Positions 25,189-37,900 of a stretch of DNA of 64,000 nucleotides are shown here, in pieces. How positions within the stretch are numbered: position 1 is the first letter of the stretch; the number at the start of each line of letters is the position of its first letter. The notes below the pieces were generated by a model that saw nothing but the letters and a program-made list of their open reading frames with translations, had not been told where the DNA came from and did no database searches. The translations under genes and the position numbers were made by a program. The stretch is from Dickeya dianthicola NCPPB 453 (lineage in GTDB: Bacteria > Pseudomonadota > Gammaproteobacteria > Enterobacterales > Enterobacteriaceae): the NCBI RefSeq assembly GCF_000365305.1, contig NZ_CM001841.1, positions 1,889,100 through 1,953,099 of the forward strand. Reading direction: 5' to 3'.

Positions 25189-25509
25189 ATGGGAAATCAT
25201 AGTACCGGAGCACAGACCGACGACCTGACTAAAGAACATTATGCGGAAGCCTTACAGCCGCCATCGATGTATAAAGTGATACTTAACAACGATGATTACA
25301 CGCCGATGGAATTTGTTATTGACGTTCTGCAAAAGTTCTTTTCTTATGATATTGAACGTGCAACGCAACTGATGCTTACGGTTCACCATCAGGGCAAAGC
25401 CATCTGCGGCGTCTACAGCGCCGAGGTGGCTGAAACCAAGGTAGCGCAGGTGAACCGTTATGCTCGGGAGAACGAGCATCCATTGCTTTGTACGCTGGAA
25501 AAAGCCTGA
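25189..25509 (+). CDS. clpS: ATP-dependent Clp protease adaptor ClpS
   Basis: ClpS binds proteins with destabilising N-terminal residues (N-degrons) and hands them to ClpA. The 106-residue protein has a flexible N-terminus and then the core [20 protein letters not shown], with the N-degron-pocket residues N-D-D, and [11 protein letters not shown]. The C-terminal [11 protein letters not shown] is typical. It is 29 bp upstream of clpA and cotranscribed. aat, the transferase that makes secondary N-degrons, lies 2.9 kb away. Confidence 0.97.
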   Translation: MGNHSTGAQTDDLTKEHYAEALQPPSMYKVILNNDDYTPMEFVIDVLQKFFSYDIERATQLMLTVHHQGKAICGVYSAEVAETKVAQVNRYARENEHPLLCTLEKA

Positions 25510-25538
25510 ATTAGGGTAATTTATTGGGGGAGGTGCCT

Positions 25539-27815
25539 ATGCTCAATCAAGAACTGGAACTCAGTCTCAACATGGCTTTCGCCAGAGCGCGCGAGCACCG
25601 GCATGAGTTTATGACCGTGGAACATTTATTGCTGGCGCTACTCAGCAATCCCTCCGCACGAGAGGCATTGGAGGCCTGTACGGTTGATCTGACGGTTCTG
25701 CGTCAGGAACTGGAAACTTTTATCGAACAGACCACGCCCACGCTGCCGCAAAATGATGAAGAACGGGATACCCAGCCGACGCTGAGTTTTCAGCGGGTGC
25801 TGCAACGCGCCGTGTTTCACGTGCAGTCGTCCGGGCGCAGCGAGGTGTCCGGCGCCAACGTGCTGGTCGCCATCTTCAGCGAGCAGGAATCTCAGGCGGC
25901 CTACCTGCTGCGCAAACACGACGTCAGTCGGTTGGATGTGGTGAATTTCATTTCCCACGGTACGCGCAAAGAAGAGTCCGGTCCGGCGGCAAACCCGGAA
26001 AATCCGGTTAACGAAGAACAGGCTGGCGGGGAGGAGCGTATGGAAAATTTCACCACAAATCTCAACCAGCTTGCCCGGGTGGGCGGCATCGACCCGCTGA
26101 TTGGCCGCGACAGCGAACTGGAGCGCACCATTCAGGTGCTGTGCCGCCGTCGTAAAAACAACCCGCTGCTGGTGGGTGAATCCGGCGTGGGGAAAACCGC
26201 TATCGCCGAAGGGCTGGCCTGGCGCATCGTGCAGGGCGACGTGCCGGAGGTGATGGCTGGCTGCACGCTCTACTCGCTGGATATCGGCTCGTTGCTGGCC
26301 GGCACCAAGTACCGCGGCGACTTCGAAAAGCGCTTTAAAGCGCTGCTCAAGCAGTTGGAGCAGGATAAGAGCAGCATCCTGTTTATTGATGAAATCCACA
26401 CCATTATCGGCGCTGGCGCGGCTTCCGGCGGCCAGGTGGACGCTGCCAACCTGATCAAGCCGTTGCTGTCCAGCGGCAAGATTCGCGTGATTGGCTCTAC
26501 CACGTATCAGGAATTCAGCAATATCTTCGAAAAAGATCGCGCGCTGGCGCGCCGCTTCCAGAAAATCGACATCACCGAGCCGAGCGTGGAAGAGACGGTG
26601 CAGATAATCAACGGTCTGAAGCCGAAATACGAAGCGCATCACGACGTGCGTTATACCGCCAAGGCGATTCGTGCAGCGGTGGAACTGGCGGTGAAATACA
26701 TTAATGACCGTCATCTGCCGGATAAAGCGATCGACGTGATCGATGAGGCCGGCGCCCGCTGCCGCCTGTTGCCGGTGAGCAAACGCAAGAAAACCGTCAA
26801 TGTGGCGGATATTGAAGCGGTGGTCGCTCGCATCGCCCGTATTCCGGAGAAAACCGTTTCCGCCAGCGACCGTGATGTGCTGCGTAATCTGGGCGATCGT
26901 CTGAAGATGCTGGTGTTCGGGCAGGATAAAGCCATTGAAGCGCTGACTGAAGCCATCAAGATGAGTCGTGCCGGTCTGGGGCATGAACGCAAACCGGTCG
27001 GGTCGTTCCTGTTTGCCGGTCCGACCGGGGTCGGGAAAACGGAAGTGACGGTGCAACTGGCGAAAGCGCTGGATATTGAGCTGCTGCGCTTTGATATGTC
27101 TGAATACATGGAACGCCATACGGTCAGCCGTCTGATCGGCGCGCCTCCGGGCTACGTGGGTTACGATCAGGGCGGGCTGCTCACCGATGCGGTGCTCAAG
27201 CATCCGCATTCGGTGCTGCTGCTTGATGAGATCGAGAAGGCGCACCCGGATGTGTTCAACCTGCTGTTGCAGGTCATGGACAACGGCACGCTGACCGATA
27301 ACAACGGCCGCAAAGCGGATTTCCGCAATGTGATCGTGGTGATGACCACCAATGCCGGGGTGCGGGAAACCCAGCGTAAGTCGATTGGCCTTATCCAGCA
27401 GGACAACAGCAGCGATGCGATGGAAGAGATCAAAAAAGTCTTCACGCCGGAATTCCGCAACCGTCTGGATGGCATTATCTGGTTCAACCACTTGTCTGCG
27501 GAAGTGATTCAGCAGGTGGTGGACAAGTTTATTGTCGAACTGCAAGCGCAACTGGACGCCAAAGGCGTGTCGCTGGAAGTCAGCGAAGACGCGCGCAACT
27601 GGCTGGCGGAAAAAGGCTACGACAAGGCGATGGGCGCGCGGCCGATGGCACGCGTCATTCAGGAAAACCTCAAGAAACCGCTGGCTAATGAGCTATTGTT
27701 CGGCTCGCTGGTGGACGGCGGTTCCGTGAAAGTGGAACTGGATAAGGCAGCCCAGCAGTTGACTTATCGCTTCCTGAGCGCACAGAAGACCAAAGCCGAA
27801 GGCGCGGTTCACTGA
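25539..27815 (+). CDS. clpA: ATP-dependent Clp protease ATPase subunit ClpA
   Basis: ClpA is a hexameric AAA+ unfoldase that feeds substrates to ClpP. The 758-residue protein has an N-domain (1 to about 145, two Clp_N repeats). D1 has Walker A G213-ESGVGKT and Walker [12 protein letters not shown]2 has Walker A G494-PTGVGKT and Walker [13 protein letters not shown]. The ClpP-docking loop of the IGL type is present (RKSIGLIQQ). The start at 25539 follows GGGGGAGG and matches E. coli length; the in-frame TTG at 25524 is rejected. Its stop lies in a short tandem duplication. Confidence 0.97.
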   Translation: MLNQELELSLNMAFARAREHRHEFMTVEHLLLALLSNPSAREALEACTVDLTVLRQELETFIEQTTPTLPQNDEERDTQPTLSFQRVLQRAVFHVQSSGRSEVSGANVLVAIFSEQESQAAYLLRKHDVSRLDVVNFISHGTRKEESGPAANPENPVNEEQAGGEERMENFTTNLNQLARVGGIDPLIGRDSELERTIQVLCRRRKNNPLLVGESGVGKTAIAEGLAWRIVQGDVPEVMAGCTLYSLDIGSLLAGTKYRGDFEKRFKALLKQLEQDKSSILFIDEIHTIIGAGAASGGQVDAANLIKPLLSSGKIRVIGSTTYQEFSNIFEKDRALARRFQKIDITEPSVEETVQIINGLKPKYEAHHDVRYTAKAIRAAVELAVKYINDRHLPDKAIDVIDEAGARCRLLPVSKRKKTVNVADIEAVVARIARIPEKTVSASDRDVLRNLGDRLKMLVFGQDKAIEALTEAIKMSRAGLGHERKPVGSFLFAGPTGVGKTEVTVQLAKALDIELLRFDMSEYMERHTVSRLIGAPPGYVGYDQGGLLTDAVLKHPHSVLLLDEIEKAHPDVFNLLLQVMDNGTLTDNNGRKADFRNVIVVMTTNAGVRETQRKSIGLIQQDNSSDAMEEIKKVFTPEFRNRLDGIIWFNHLSAEVIQQVVDKFIVELQAQLDAKGVSLEVSEDARNWLAEKGYDKAMGARPMARVIQENLKKPLANELLFGSLVDGGSVKVELDKAAQQLTYRFLSAQKTKAEGAVH

Positions 27816-27836
27816 GTTAAAGTCACTGAGTAAATT
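27809..27836 (+). repeat. Two-copy 14-bp duplication across the clpA stop codon
   Basis: TCACTGAGTTAAAG (27809-27822) is followed by TCACTGAGTAAATT (27823-27836). The first copy contains the clpA TGA stop. Confidence 0.65.
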
Positions 27837-27862
27837 GAATACGCCGTCGCGCTAAATACACC

Positions 27863-27890
27863 AAAGGGCATCGTCAGATGCCCTTTTTCA
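27863..27890. terminator. Rho-independent terminator after clpA
   Basis: The stem AAAGGGCATC-GTCA-GATGCCCTTT is followed by T run TTTTTC. It is symmetrical enough to also face infA transcripts. Confidence 0.9.
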
Positions 27891-28070
27891 TGTCGATCAC
27901 ATTTGTGTCGGTCAGCCGTGTTTCAGTTGGCCCTCGCGCGTTTTGCCCGATTGTGGCTCACCGCGTTGCCCGAATTCACGTTGTCCGAATTAATAAGTAG
28001 ATAAATTATTGATAGGTTTGGGACGCAAACGCCCTCACCGTAAGGCAAGGGCTGAAAGGTAAACACCCTG

Positions 28071-28094
28071 GCGCATCGCCTCAGGCGATAGCGC
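28071..28094 (-). terminator. Hairpin after infA
   Basis: GCGCATCGCCT-C-AGGCGATAGCGC forms a nearly perfect stem directly after the infA stop. There is no T run. No tRNA-Ser gene (serW in E. coli) is found between clpA and infA. Confidence 0.5.
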
Positions 28095-28099
28095 GGTTG

Positions 28100-28336
<237 letters not shown>

Positions 28337-28409
28337 TTACCTTAGTTTTTAACCGGCAAGATAATGCCGAAAAACCCGCCTTATGTAAAGGCGCGTAAGT
28401 CGCCGCCAC

Positions 28410-29138
28410 TCATTTATCCCCTTCTAACGGGGTATCGGCAACAGGGATGAGCAGAGGTTGCGGACGCCAGCAACCGTCGATTAATGTTGCCTGTTGCAGC
28501 CGGTTCAGCTCGTGTAGAAATTCGCGCCGGGGAATGTCACACGCGCCCAGCGAGGCAGTATGGTCGTTGAGTACCTGGCAATCAATCAGTTGACCGCCGT
28601 GGCGCACAAAATGCTGCAGGAACGCTGTCAGTGCGTATTTGGACGCGTTATCTGCCCGGCTGAACATCGATTCGCCGCAAAACAACGCGCCTTGAGCGAT
28701 ACCATACAAGCCGCCGACCAACTGGGCGCCGCGCCAGACCTCGACCGAGTGCGCCAGCCCGGACAGGTGCAACTGAATATAGGCGCGCACGATGTCCCTG
28801 CCAATCCAGGTGCCTTCCTCGCGCTCGCTGGCGCAGGCGGAAATTACCGCTTCAAACGCCTGATTCAGCGTGACCCGATAATCGGCGCGGCGAATGAACT
28901 TTTTCATGCTGCGACTGAGGTGAAACTGCGCCGGGAACAGCACCGCTCGCGGGTCCGGGCACCACCACAGGATAGGCTCTCCTGGTGAAAACCACGGGAA
29001 AATCCCCTGACGGTAGGCGCTTAGCAGACGCTCTGGCGACAGGTCGCCGCCGTAGGCCAACAGACCGTTGGGATCCCGCAGCGCGGTTTCCGGGTTAGGA
29101 AATTGCAGCGAAAACGGGGACAGTTCATACAACAGCAT
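28410..29138 (-). CDS. aat: Leucyl/phenylalanyl-tRNA-protein transferase
   Basis: Aat transfers Leu or Phe from tRNA to proteins with N-terminal Lys or Arg, creating N-degrons for ClpS-ClpAP. The 242-residue protein has the family blocks [39 protein letters not shown] and [20 protein letters not shown]. It lies 12 bp upstream of cydC, whose stop it nearly abuts, and has the same neighbours as in E. coli (cydDC upstream, infA downstream). Confidence 0.97.
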   Translation of the reverse strand: MLLYELSPFSLQFPNPETALRDPNGLLAYGGDLSPERLLSAYRQGIFPWFSPGEPILWWCPDPRAVLFPAQFHLSRSMKKFIRRADYRVTLNQAFEAVISACASEREEGTWIGRDIVRAYIQLHLSGLAHSVEVWRGAQLVGGLYGIAQGALFCGESMFSRADNASKYALTAFLQHFVRHGGQLIDCQVLNDHTASLGACDIPRREFLHELNRLQQATLIDGCWRPQPLLIPVADTPLEGDK

Positions 29139-29150
29139 ACGCGCCTCGGC

Positions 29151-30905
29151 CTACAGGTGTTGATGAAACAGGTGTTGATGAAATTGCCAGTAGCGCCCCT
29201 GCAACGCCATCAGGCTATGATGCGAACCCTGTTCCACCAGCTGTCCGCCATCCATCACGCACAGCCGGTCCATACTTTCCAGCCCGTTCAGCCGGTGGGT
29301 AATCACGATCAAGCTTTTACCCAGGCAGTGCTGACGTAATAGCTGGAGTATGCGCTGCTCGGTATCGGCGTCGAGCCCTTCGGTCGGTTCATCCAGCAAC
29401 ACCAGCGGCGCCGGATGGAGCAGGGCGCGCGCGACGCCAATACGGCGTTGTTCGCCGCCGGACAACTGGCGTCCCCCTTCGCCCAGCCAGGCGTTGAGCC
29501 CCTGATCCTCCAGCAATTTCTCCAGCCCGACCTGCGCTAACACCGTTTGCAACCGCTCGTCGCTGGCCGCGGGGGCCGCCAGCCGCAGGTTTTCCCGCAG
29601 CGTCGCGCTGAAAATATGCGCCCGCTGCGGCACCACGCTCATGGCATCGCGCAGGGTAGGCTCCGTGTATGCGGCGATCGGCGTGTCATTAAGGCGAATC
29701 TCGCCGGCGCTGCAATCCCAGGCGCGGGTCAGCAATTGCAATAGCGTCGATTTGCCGCAACCGGTGCGCCCCAGCAACGCAATATGCTCTCCCGGCGCAA
29801 GCGTCAGCGAAATTTCGCTCAGCGCCGGTTGGTTTTGCTCCGGGTAGGTAAAGCTTACTTTATCCAGCGTAAGCTGAACCTGTTCCAGCCGCGCGGGACC
29901 CTGAGACGCAAAGGTAACCGGCGGACGCAGTTTCAGTAGCTGATCGACTCGTGCCGCTGACGCGACGACTTGCCCGATGTGCTGGAATGCGCCTGCGACC
30001 GGCGCCAGCGCTTCGAAAGCGGCGAGGGAGGTGAACACAAACAGCGCGATGAGCGCGCCCGGCTGCTGGTCGCCGCCGACACCGCCGGCGGCCAGCCACA
30101 GCAGCAGAGTAGCAGTCAGACCGCCGGCGGCAATCAGGATGGACTGCGACAGCGCGCCCAGCTCGGCCTGCTGACGTTGTCGTTTGAACCAGCGCTGTTC
30201 CAGTATTTCCAACTGCTGGCGAAAGTGCGCCAGCGCGCCGAATACCGCCAGTTCGGCCTGCCCCTGAATCCAGGTGGTCAGTTGTACCCGATAGTGAGCG
30301 CGCAGCGTGGTCAGGTCAGCGCCGACCGGTTGCCCCGCGCGGTAAAACGTCAGGGGCAGCAGCAGCAACAGCGCCAGCATGATGGCGGCCAGTGTCAGCG
30401 CCAGCGACGCATCCAGCCAACTCAAGCCATAAGCCAACGCCAGAATCACGGCCAGCGCGCTCACCAGCGGCGAGATCACCCGCAGGTAGAGATGGTCCAG
30501 CGTATCCACATCCGCCACCAGCCGGTTGAGCAGATCTGCCTGACGAAAACCACTCAGCCCGCCCGGCGCCAGCGGCAGGATGCGGCTAAAGGTGAACACC
30601 CGCAGATGCAGCAGGACGCGGAAGGTGCCGTCGTGGCTTACCAGTCGCTCAAAGTAGCGGCTGGCGGTACGCAGAATCGCCGCACCCCGCACCCCGGCCG
30701 CCGGCAGCATGTAGTTGAATGTGGTCAGTCCGACCAGACCCGCGACGGCCGAGGCCGCCAAAAACCAGCCTGACAGCGTTAACAGACCGATGCTGGCTAA
30801 CAGAGTGAGAATAGCCAGCACAACGCCCAGCCCAAGCCGGAACAGGTGGCGGCGATACAGCGCCAGAAAGGGTTTGAGTACCTGCATTGCCTGAATCTTT
30901 TCCAT
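29151..30905 (-). CDS. cydC: Heterodimeric ABC exporter subunit CydC
   Basis: CydC with CydD forms an inner-membrane ABC transporter required for cytochrome bd assembly. Cysteine and glutathione export, and more recently heme transport, have been reported. The 584-residue protein has a six-span domain (LGVVLAILTLLASIGLLTLS). Its ATPase domain has Walker A LLGRTGCGKSTLLQLL, signature LSGGEQRRIGVARAL and Walker B LVLLDEPTEGLD. The ATG at 30905 follows GGGGAG and lies just after the cydD stop (TGAGATGG); an ATG at 30887 (MQVLKPFL) matches the E. coli N-terminus better. The C-terminus is lengthened by an exact in-frame 15-bp duplication (FHQHL twice). Confidence 0.95.
   Translation of the reverse strand: MEKIQAMQVLKPFLALYRRHLFRLGLGVVLAILTLLASIGLLTLSGWFLAASAVAGLVGLTTFNYMLPAAGVRGAAILRTASRYFERLVSHDGTFRVLLHLRVFTFSRILPLAPGGLSGFRQADLLNRLVADVDTLDHLYLRVISPLVSALAVILALAYGLSWLDASLALTLAAIMLALLLLLPLTFYRAGQPVGADLTTLRAHYRVQLTTWIQGQAELAVFGALAHFRQQLEILEQRWFKRQRQQAELGALSQSILIAAGGLTATLLLWLAAGGVGGDQQPGALIALFVFTSLAAFEALAPVAGAFQHIGQVVASAARVDQLLKLRPPVTFASQGPARLEQVQLTLDKVSFTYPEQNQPALSEISLTLAPGEHIALLGRTGCGKSTLLQLLTRAWDCSAGEIRLNDTPIAAYTEPTLRDAMSVVPQRAHIFSATLRENLRLAAPAASDERLQTVLAQVGLEKLLEDQGLNAWLGEGGRQLSGGEQRRIGVARALLHPAPLVLLDEPTEGLDADTEQRILQLLRQHCLGKSLIVITHRLNGLESMDRLCVMDGGQLVEQGSHHSLMALQGRYWQFHQHLFHQHL
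29154..29183 (-). repeat. Perfect 15-bp in-frame duplication at the cydC C-terminus
   Basis: CAGGTGTTGATGAAA occurs twice without a gap, directly before the stop codon at 29151-29153. It encodes FHQHL twice. Confidence 0.95.
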
Positions 30906-30906
30906 C

Positions 30907-32673
30907 TCACAGTTCTCCCCGGCGTTGCGCCAGTAAGTCGGCAAACGGGCCGGACGCCTGACTCAGGGTAAGGTAGTCACCTTGCTGGACCAACTGGCCG
31001 TTGACCATGACCCAAATTTCGTCATAGTCCCGGATTTCGCTCAATTGATGGGTCACCAGTAACGTAGTCTGAGCATGCGACGCTTCGCTCAGCGCGCTCA
31101 TGACCCGCTGTTCGCTGTGCGCATCAAGGCTGGCGGAGGGTTCGTCCAGCAGCAGTAATCGGCATGGGTGCAGCAATGCGCGCGCCACAGCAACCCGCTG
31201 GGCCTGGCCGACGGACAGGCGTGCGGCGCCGTCGCCCAGCGGTGTGTCCAGGCCCAGCGGCAACTGTGGCAGAAATTCATGCACATAAGCGCGCTCTAGC
31301 GCTTGTTGCAGGGTATGGTCGCTGGCCTCCGGACGGCCCAGCAGCACGTTCTGCCGCAATGTGGGCTCCGGCAGATGGGGATTTTGCCCCACCCAACTCA
31401 GGTGCTGCCGCCATGACGTGGACGACAGGGTACGTAGTTCCTCGCCATTGACCGTCAGTGAACCGCGATAGGGCAGGAAGCCCAGCAGCAGGTTCAGCAG
31501 CGAACTTTTCCCGGCGCCGCTGGGTCCGACCAGCGCAACCCGTTGGCCGGCGTCCAGTGTGAAGGTGAGCGGCCCGGCCAGCGTTTTGCCTGAGGGCGAT
31601 AGGATAGTGAGCTCATGGGCTCTCAGTGTGACGGGCGTATCGCTTTGAAATAGACGGGTGCCGGCGCCGGTTTCCGCGCTTTCGGCCGTCATGAAGCGGT
31701 GCAGGGCTTCCGCCGCCCCGACCGCCTGGGCCTTGGCGTGGTAAAACGTGCCGAGATCGCGCAGTGGCTGAAAGAATTCCGGCGCCAGAATCAGCACCAG
31801 AAAACCGGCAAACAGTGTTACGCCGACGCCGTAGCTGCCGAAATGCAACTCGCCGAGGTAGGAGAAGCCGAAATAAACCGCCACCACGGCTATCGAGATC
31901 GACGCGAAGAACTCCAACACGCCGGAAGACAAAAAGGCCATGCGCAGCACTTCCATTGTGCGGCTGCGAAACTGTTCCGACGCCTGGCGAATCTGCTCGG
32001 TTTCCGCCTCGCCGCGATAGAACAGGCGCAGGGTATCCAGACCGCGCAGCCGATCAAGAAAATTGCCGCTCAGTCTGGCCAGCGCCTGAAAGTTGCGATG
32101 GTTGGCGTCGGCGGCGCCCATGCCAACCATCGCCATGAACAGCGGGATCAAGGGGGCGGTGGCTAACAGAATGACTCCCGCGGCCCAGTTCACCGGAAAC
32201 ACGATAATCAGGATCAGCACCGGAATCAGCACGGCCAGATACATCTGGGGCAGATAGCGGGCGTAGTAATCGTGCATATCGTCCACCTGCTCCAGTATCA
32301 GCGTGGCCCAACTGCCGGCCGGTTTTCCCTGAATCCAGGCCGGACCCAACTGCTGCAACCGATCCAGAACCTGTTGGCGGATATGCTGGCGAATCGTCTG
32401 ACCACAGCGAAAACCGACGCGTTCCCGTATCCAGTTGGTTAATGCCCGGAGTACGAACGTCATCGCCAGCAACCAAAACGTCGTGATCAGTTCATTGCGC
32501 GGCGTGTGGGCGATAATCAGGGCGTGCAGCAGTGAGGCCAGTAACCAGGCCTGCGCCATAATCAGCAGGCCACTTGCCAGACCGAGCATCAGCGACAGTC
32601 GTAGCCAGCGGTGCGCCAGGCGGCTTTGTTGTTTCAGCCAGCGGGTCAGTTCTTGTTGTCGGGTATCTTTCAT
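30907..32673 (-). CDS. cydD: Heterodimeric ABC exporter subunit CydD
   Basis: CydD is the partner of CydC. The 588-residue protein has an N-terminal membrane domain (RLSLMLGLASGLLIMAQAWL is the first span). The ATPase domain has Walker [21 protein letters not shown], signature LSVGQAQRVAVARAL (S-V-G-Q instead of S-G-G-Q) and Walker B RLLLLDEPSASLD. It is the first gene of cydDC, 229 bp downstream of trxB. Length equals E. coli CydD. Confidence 0.96.
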   Translation of the reverse strand: MKDTRQQELTRWLKQQSRLAHRWLRLSLMLGLASGLLIMAQAWLLASLLHALIIAHTPRNELITTFWLLAMTFVLRALTNWIRERVGFRCGQTIRQHIRQQVLDRLQQLGPAWIQGKPAGSWATLILEQVDDMHDYYARYLPQMYLAVLIPVLILIIVFPVNWAAGVILLATAPLIPLFMAMVGMGAADANHRNFQALARLSGNFLDRLRGLDTLRLFYRGEAETEQIRQASEQFRSRTMEVLRMAFLSSGVLEFFASISIAVVAVYFGFSYLGELHFGSYGVGVTLFAGFLVLILAPEFFQPLRDLGTFYHAKAQAVGAAEALHRFMTAESAETGAGTRLFQSDTPVTLRAHELTILSPSGKTLAGPLTFTLDAGQRVALVGPSGAGKSSLLNLLLGFLPYRGSLTVNGEELRTLSSTSWRQHLSWVGQNPHLPEPTLRQNVLLGRPEASDHTLQQALERAYVHEFLPQLPLGLDTPLGDGAARLSVGQAQRVAVARALLHPCRLLLLDEPSASLDAHSEQRVMSALSEASHAQTTLLVTHQLSEIRDYDEIWVMVNGQLVQQGDYLTLSQASGPFADLLAQRRGEL

Positions 32674-32848
32674 CAGGTGCCGATCGCTTCCAATTGATAC
32701 ATGAAAATAACGCTTATATGACCGTTACTTAGCACATGTGTGCGTGTAACGGTTGCGATGCGTCATGTTACCGCGGAGGCGGGGTTGTGCAAACGAAAAG
32801 CAGACGGTGGAACAGGGGGGCGATCAATTTTTGCCGTCATGAACGATA

Positions 32849-32881
32849 ATAAAAAACCCGGACGCGATCACGCCCGGGTTG
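32849..32881 (-). terminator. Rho-independent terminator of trxB
   Basis: On the minus strand, AACCCGGGCG-TGATC-GCGTCCGGGTT pairs with one mismatch and is followed by T6, 20 bp after the trxB stop. Confidence 0.9.
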
Positions 32882-32901
32882 GCATTGCCGGCAATCACGG
32901 C

Positions 32902-34360
<1,459 letters not shown>

Positions 34361-34855
34361 ATGGTAGACACGAAGAAACGTCCGGGAAAAGATCTTGATC
34401 GTATCGATCGCAATATCCTGAACGAATTGCAAAAAGATGGACGTATCTCCAACGTGGAGCTTTCCAAGCGGGTCGGCCTTTCGCCGACGCCATGTCTGGA
34501 GCGCGTTCGTCGTCTGGAACGACAGGGTTTTATCAATGGCTATACCGCGCTGCTGAACCCGCATTATCTGGATGCGTCATTGCTGGTGTTCGTCGAAATA
34601 ACCCTCAACCGCGGCGCGCCGGATGTGTTTGAACAGTTTAATGCAGCCGTGCAGAAACTTGAGGAAATTCAGGAGTGTCATCTGGTTTCCGGGGATTTTG
34701 ACTATTTGCTCAAAACCCGCGTGCCGGATATGTCGGCATACCGTAAGTTGCTGGGAGAAACGCTGTTGCGTCTGCCGGGCGTGAACGATACCCGCACCTA
34801 TGTGGTGATGGAAGAAGTGAAGCAAAGCAACCGGCTGGTCATCAAGACCCGCTGA
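34361..34855 (+). CDS. lrp: Leucine-responsive regulatory protein
   Basis: Lrp is a global regulator of amino-acid metabolism and feast-or-famine genes. The 164-residue protein is nearly identical to E. coli: an N-terminal helix-turn-helix (LQKDGRISNVELSKRVGLSP) and a C-terminal RAM ligand domain (VSGDFDYLLKTRVPDMSAYR). The ATG at 34361 is preceded by GGAAGGATGAAGAGAG. Confidence 0.98.
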   Translation: MVDTKKRPGKDLDRIDRNILNELQKDGRISNVELSKRVGLSPTPCLERVRRLERQGFINGYTALLNPHYLDASLLVFVEITLNRGAPDVFEQFNAAVQKLEEIQECHLVSGDFDYLLKTRVPDMSAYRKLLGETLLRLPGVNDTRTYVVMEEVKQSNRLVIKTR

Positions 34856-34893
34856 CGGCAAGGGTGCATAACCCGATAAATTCAGCTACACTC

Positions 34894-34909
34894 CTGTGAA
34901 TTTGTACAG
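34894..34909 (+). promoter_or_regulatory. LexA (SOS) box upstream of ftsK
   Basis: CTGT-GAATTTGT-ACAG has both conserved LexA half sites with the standard 8-bp spacer. It lies 64-79 bp before the ftsK start. In E. coli the ftsK promoter is SOS-inducible (dinH). Confidence 0.82.
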
Positions 34910-34972
34910 TATGGCGCCGGGGAAGACTCGGCGCTTTATCATGAAACATTTACAGGGAACCTGGAGAGACGC

Positions 34973-37900
34973 TTGAGCCAGGAATATACAGAAGATAAAG
35001 ACGTCACGCTGAAAAAACTCAGCGCGGGTCGACGTTTACTGGAAGCGATGTTAATCGTGGTGGTGCTTTTCGCCATTTATCTGGCGGTGGCGCTGCTAAG
35101 TTTTAGTCCCTCGGATCCCAGTTGGTCGCAAACCGCCTGGCATGAACCGATTCACAATCTGGGGGGCGGGGTAGGCGCCTGGCTGGCGGATACCCTGTTT
35201 TTCATTTTCGGCGTACTGGCGTATGCCATTCCCGTGGTCATGGCGTCGTTGTGCTGGGTGATTCATCGCCAGCGCGGCCAACGCGCCACGCTGGATTATT
35301 TTGCCCTCTCGCTACGCCTGATCGGCACGCTGGCTTTGATCCTGACCTCGTGCGGGCTGGCGGCGCTCAACGTGGATGACATCTACTATTTTGCCTCCGG
35401 CGGGGTGTTGGGCAGCTTGCTCAGCAGCTCGATGGTTCCGCGTTTCAATAACATTGGCGCCACCATGATTCTGCTGTGCGTCTGGGCCGCCGGGCTGACG
35501 CTGTTCACCGGCTGGTCCTGGTTGACTATTGCAGAAAAGCTCGGTGCCGGGGTGATGGGATGTCTGACGCTGTTTTCCGGCCGCCGGCGTGAAGATGACT
35601 ATCTTTACGACGATGACGACGAAGAGATTGATGAATCATCGGCAGCAGCGCGAAAAGAGGCTCACCGCACCGCTGCACCTCACGAAGACGAACCCGCCGC
35701 AGTGTTGTCAGCGGTATCAGTGTCGTCATCGGCAGAGGTCGATAACGATGACGATGACGCGCTGTTTTCCGCTCCGGGTGTGACGGCGACGTCAGGCGCG
35801 GCCGCCGTCGAAATGCCGGTCGTAAACCAGGCCAACGAGCGTGCATTCGCCACGACGGCAACGCCTGATGCGGAGCCGGTGCTGAAGCCACATCCTGAGC
35901 CGATAGCCGTTACGCCGTTAGCCGGACCTGAATCCTTTGTCCCGCCGGTTGCAGCGCCTGTGCCTGAATTCAGGCCGGGGGCTGATGTTTCGCCGGCATC
36001 CCCGTTAGCGCCGGCGGGGATAGTGCCCGCATCGGCTGACTTTGCGCCCTCACTGTCTGAACCGCTGCCTGACTGGCAGCCGCTGACCTTGCAGGCTGAC
36101 GATCGCATTGCCCGCACGGCAGCGGCGGCGGTCACCGCGGCAACGGTTGTTGCGGGAAACGCCGGGGCCGCCACCGAGCCGAAACCGGAATCGCAGAACG
36201 CGACGCTGTTCATGCCGGCGTTTACCACCGATGAAGACAACAACCCGCAGGTCAAGCGCGGTATGGGGCCGGAATTGCCGCGGCCAAATCCGGTACGTAT
36301 TCCCACCCGCCGTGAACTGGCATCGTATGGCATCAAACTGCCTTCGCAGCGGCTGGCAGAACAACAGGCTCGTGAAGCGGAGCAACAGGCGCAGTCCGCC
36401 CACGTTGAACCAACCGGCGCGCTGACTCCGTTTGCCGCGCAAACGCCTTTGCCGGATATGCCGAATGACGAGACTGCGCAGACAGCGTTGCCTGACGACG
36501 ATCAGGATACGCTGATACAGGAAGCCGCATTGCGACAGGCTTTTGCCGACCAACAACGCGAACGCTACGGCGAAACCTACCCCGACCACGAAGAGGCCGA
36601 GGAAACGCTGTTGCAGGCGCAGCTGGCGCGTGATTTCGCCGCTATGCAGCGCTCCCGCTACACAGCGCATGGGCCGGATACGGAACAGGATGCGCCGGCG
36701 ATTTTTGCGGCTGAATCGCCTACGGTGACGCCTGCTGCGGCAGAAACCACAGCGTTTGGCATGAAGCCGAGAGCCGACGCTCCGTTGGACAGCGCCTTCG
36801 CTATTTCGCCCTTTGCCGATCTGGTGGAAGATGGCCCGTTAGAGCCGCTGTTCACGCTGCCGCCGCAAGAGCGCTTCCCGGATGAGCCGCAGTATGCGCC
36901 TGCGTTGCAGACCGCTGCGCCGATCGAACCTGAAGCGGAAGCCGAATCATCGTCGTCAATGATGGATAGCCTGATCCACCCCTTCCTGATGCGTAATGAT
37001 CAACCGTTGCATAAACCGACGACGCCGTTGCCGTCGCTGGACCTGCTGACGCCGCCCTCCATGAATGACGCGCCGGTGGACCGCGACGTGCTGGATGACA
37101 TGGCGCGTCTGATAGAAACCCGGCTGGCGGATTATCGCGTCAAAGCCACGGTGGTGGATTACCATCCGGGACCGGTGATCACCCGGTTTGAGCTGGATTT
37201 GGCGCCGGGCGTCAAGGCGGCCCGCATTTCCAATCTGGCCAGAGACCTGGCGCGCTCCTTGTCGGTAGTGGCGGTGCGTATTGTTGAGGTTATTCCCGGC
37301 AAACCCTACGTTGGTCTTGAGCTACCGAACCGCCATCGCCAGACGGTATTCCTGCGGGAAGTGCTGGATTGCGACCGATTCCGTGACAACGCCTCGCCGC
37401 TGGCGATAGTGCTCGGCAAGGACATTTCCGGGCAGCCGGTTGTGGCTGATTTGGCGAAAATGCCGCACCTGCTGGTGGCGGGTACCACCGGTTCGGGTAA
37501 ATCGGTCGGCGTCAACGCCATGATTATCAGCATGCTGTACAAGGCGACGCCGGCAGATGTGCGTTTCATTATGATTGACCCGAAAATGCTGGAACTGTCG
37601 GTGTATGAAGGGATCCCGCATCTGCTGACCGAAGTCGTGACGGACATGAAAGACGCCGCCAATGCCTTGCGCTGGTGCGTGGGTGAGATGGAGCGCCGCT
37701 ATAAACTGATGTCGGCGCTTGGCGTGCGTAACCTCAGCGGTTATAACGAACGCGTGATGCAGGCGGAAGCGATGGGCCGTCCGGTGCCGGATCCGTTCTG
37801 GAAGCCGGGCGACAGCATGGATGCCCAGCCGCCGGTGCTGGAAAAACTGCCGTATATCGTGGTGATGGTGGATGAATTCGCCGACCTGATGATGGCGGTG

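Noticed and set aside
25638-27551. Open frame of 637 codons on the minus strand opposite clpA
   Set aside because: Antisense to the highly conserved clpA, with histidine- and glutamine-rich sequence typical of shadow frames and no ribosome site.
27816-28099. Search for a tRNA-Ser gene between clpA and infA
   Set aside because: E. coli has serW here, but I find no T-arm GGTTCGAATC-like motif or acceptor stem; only a terminator and a hairpin are present.
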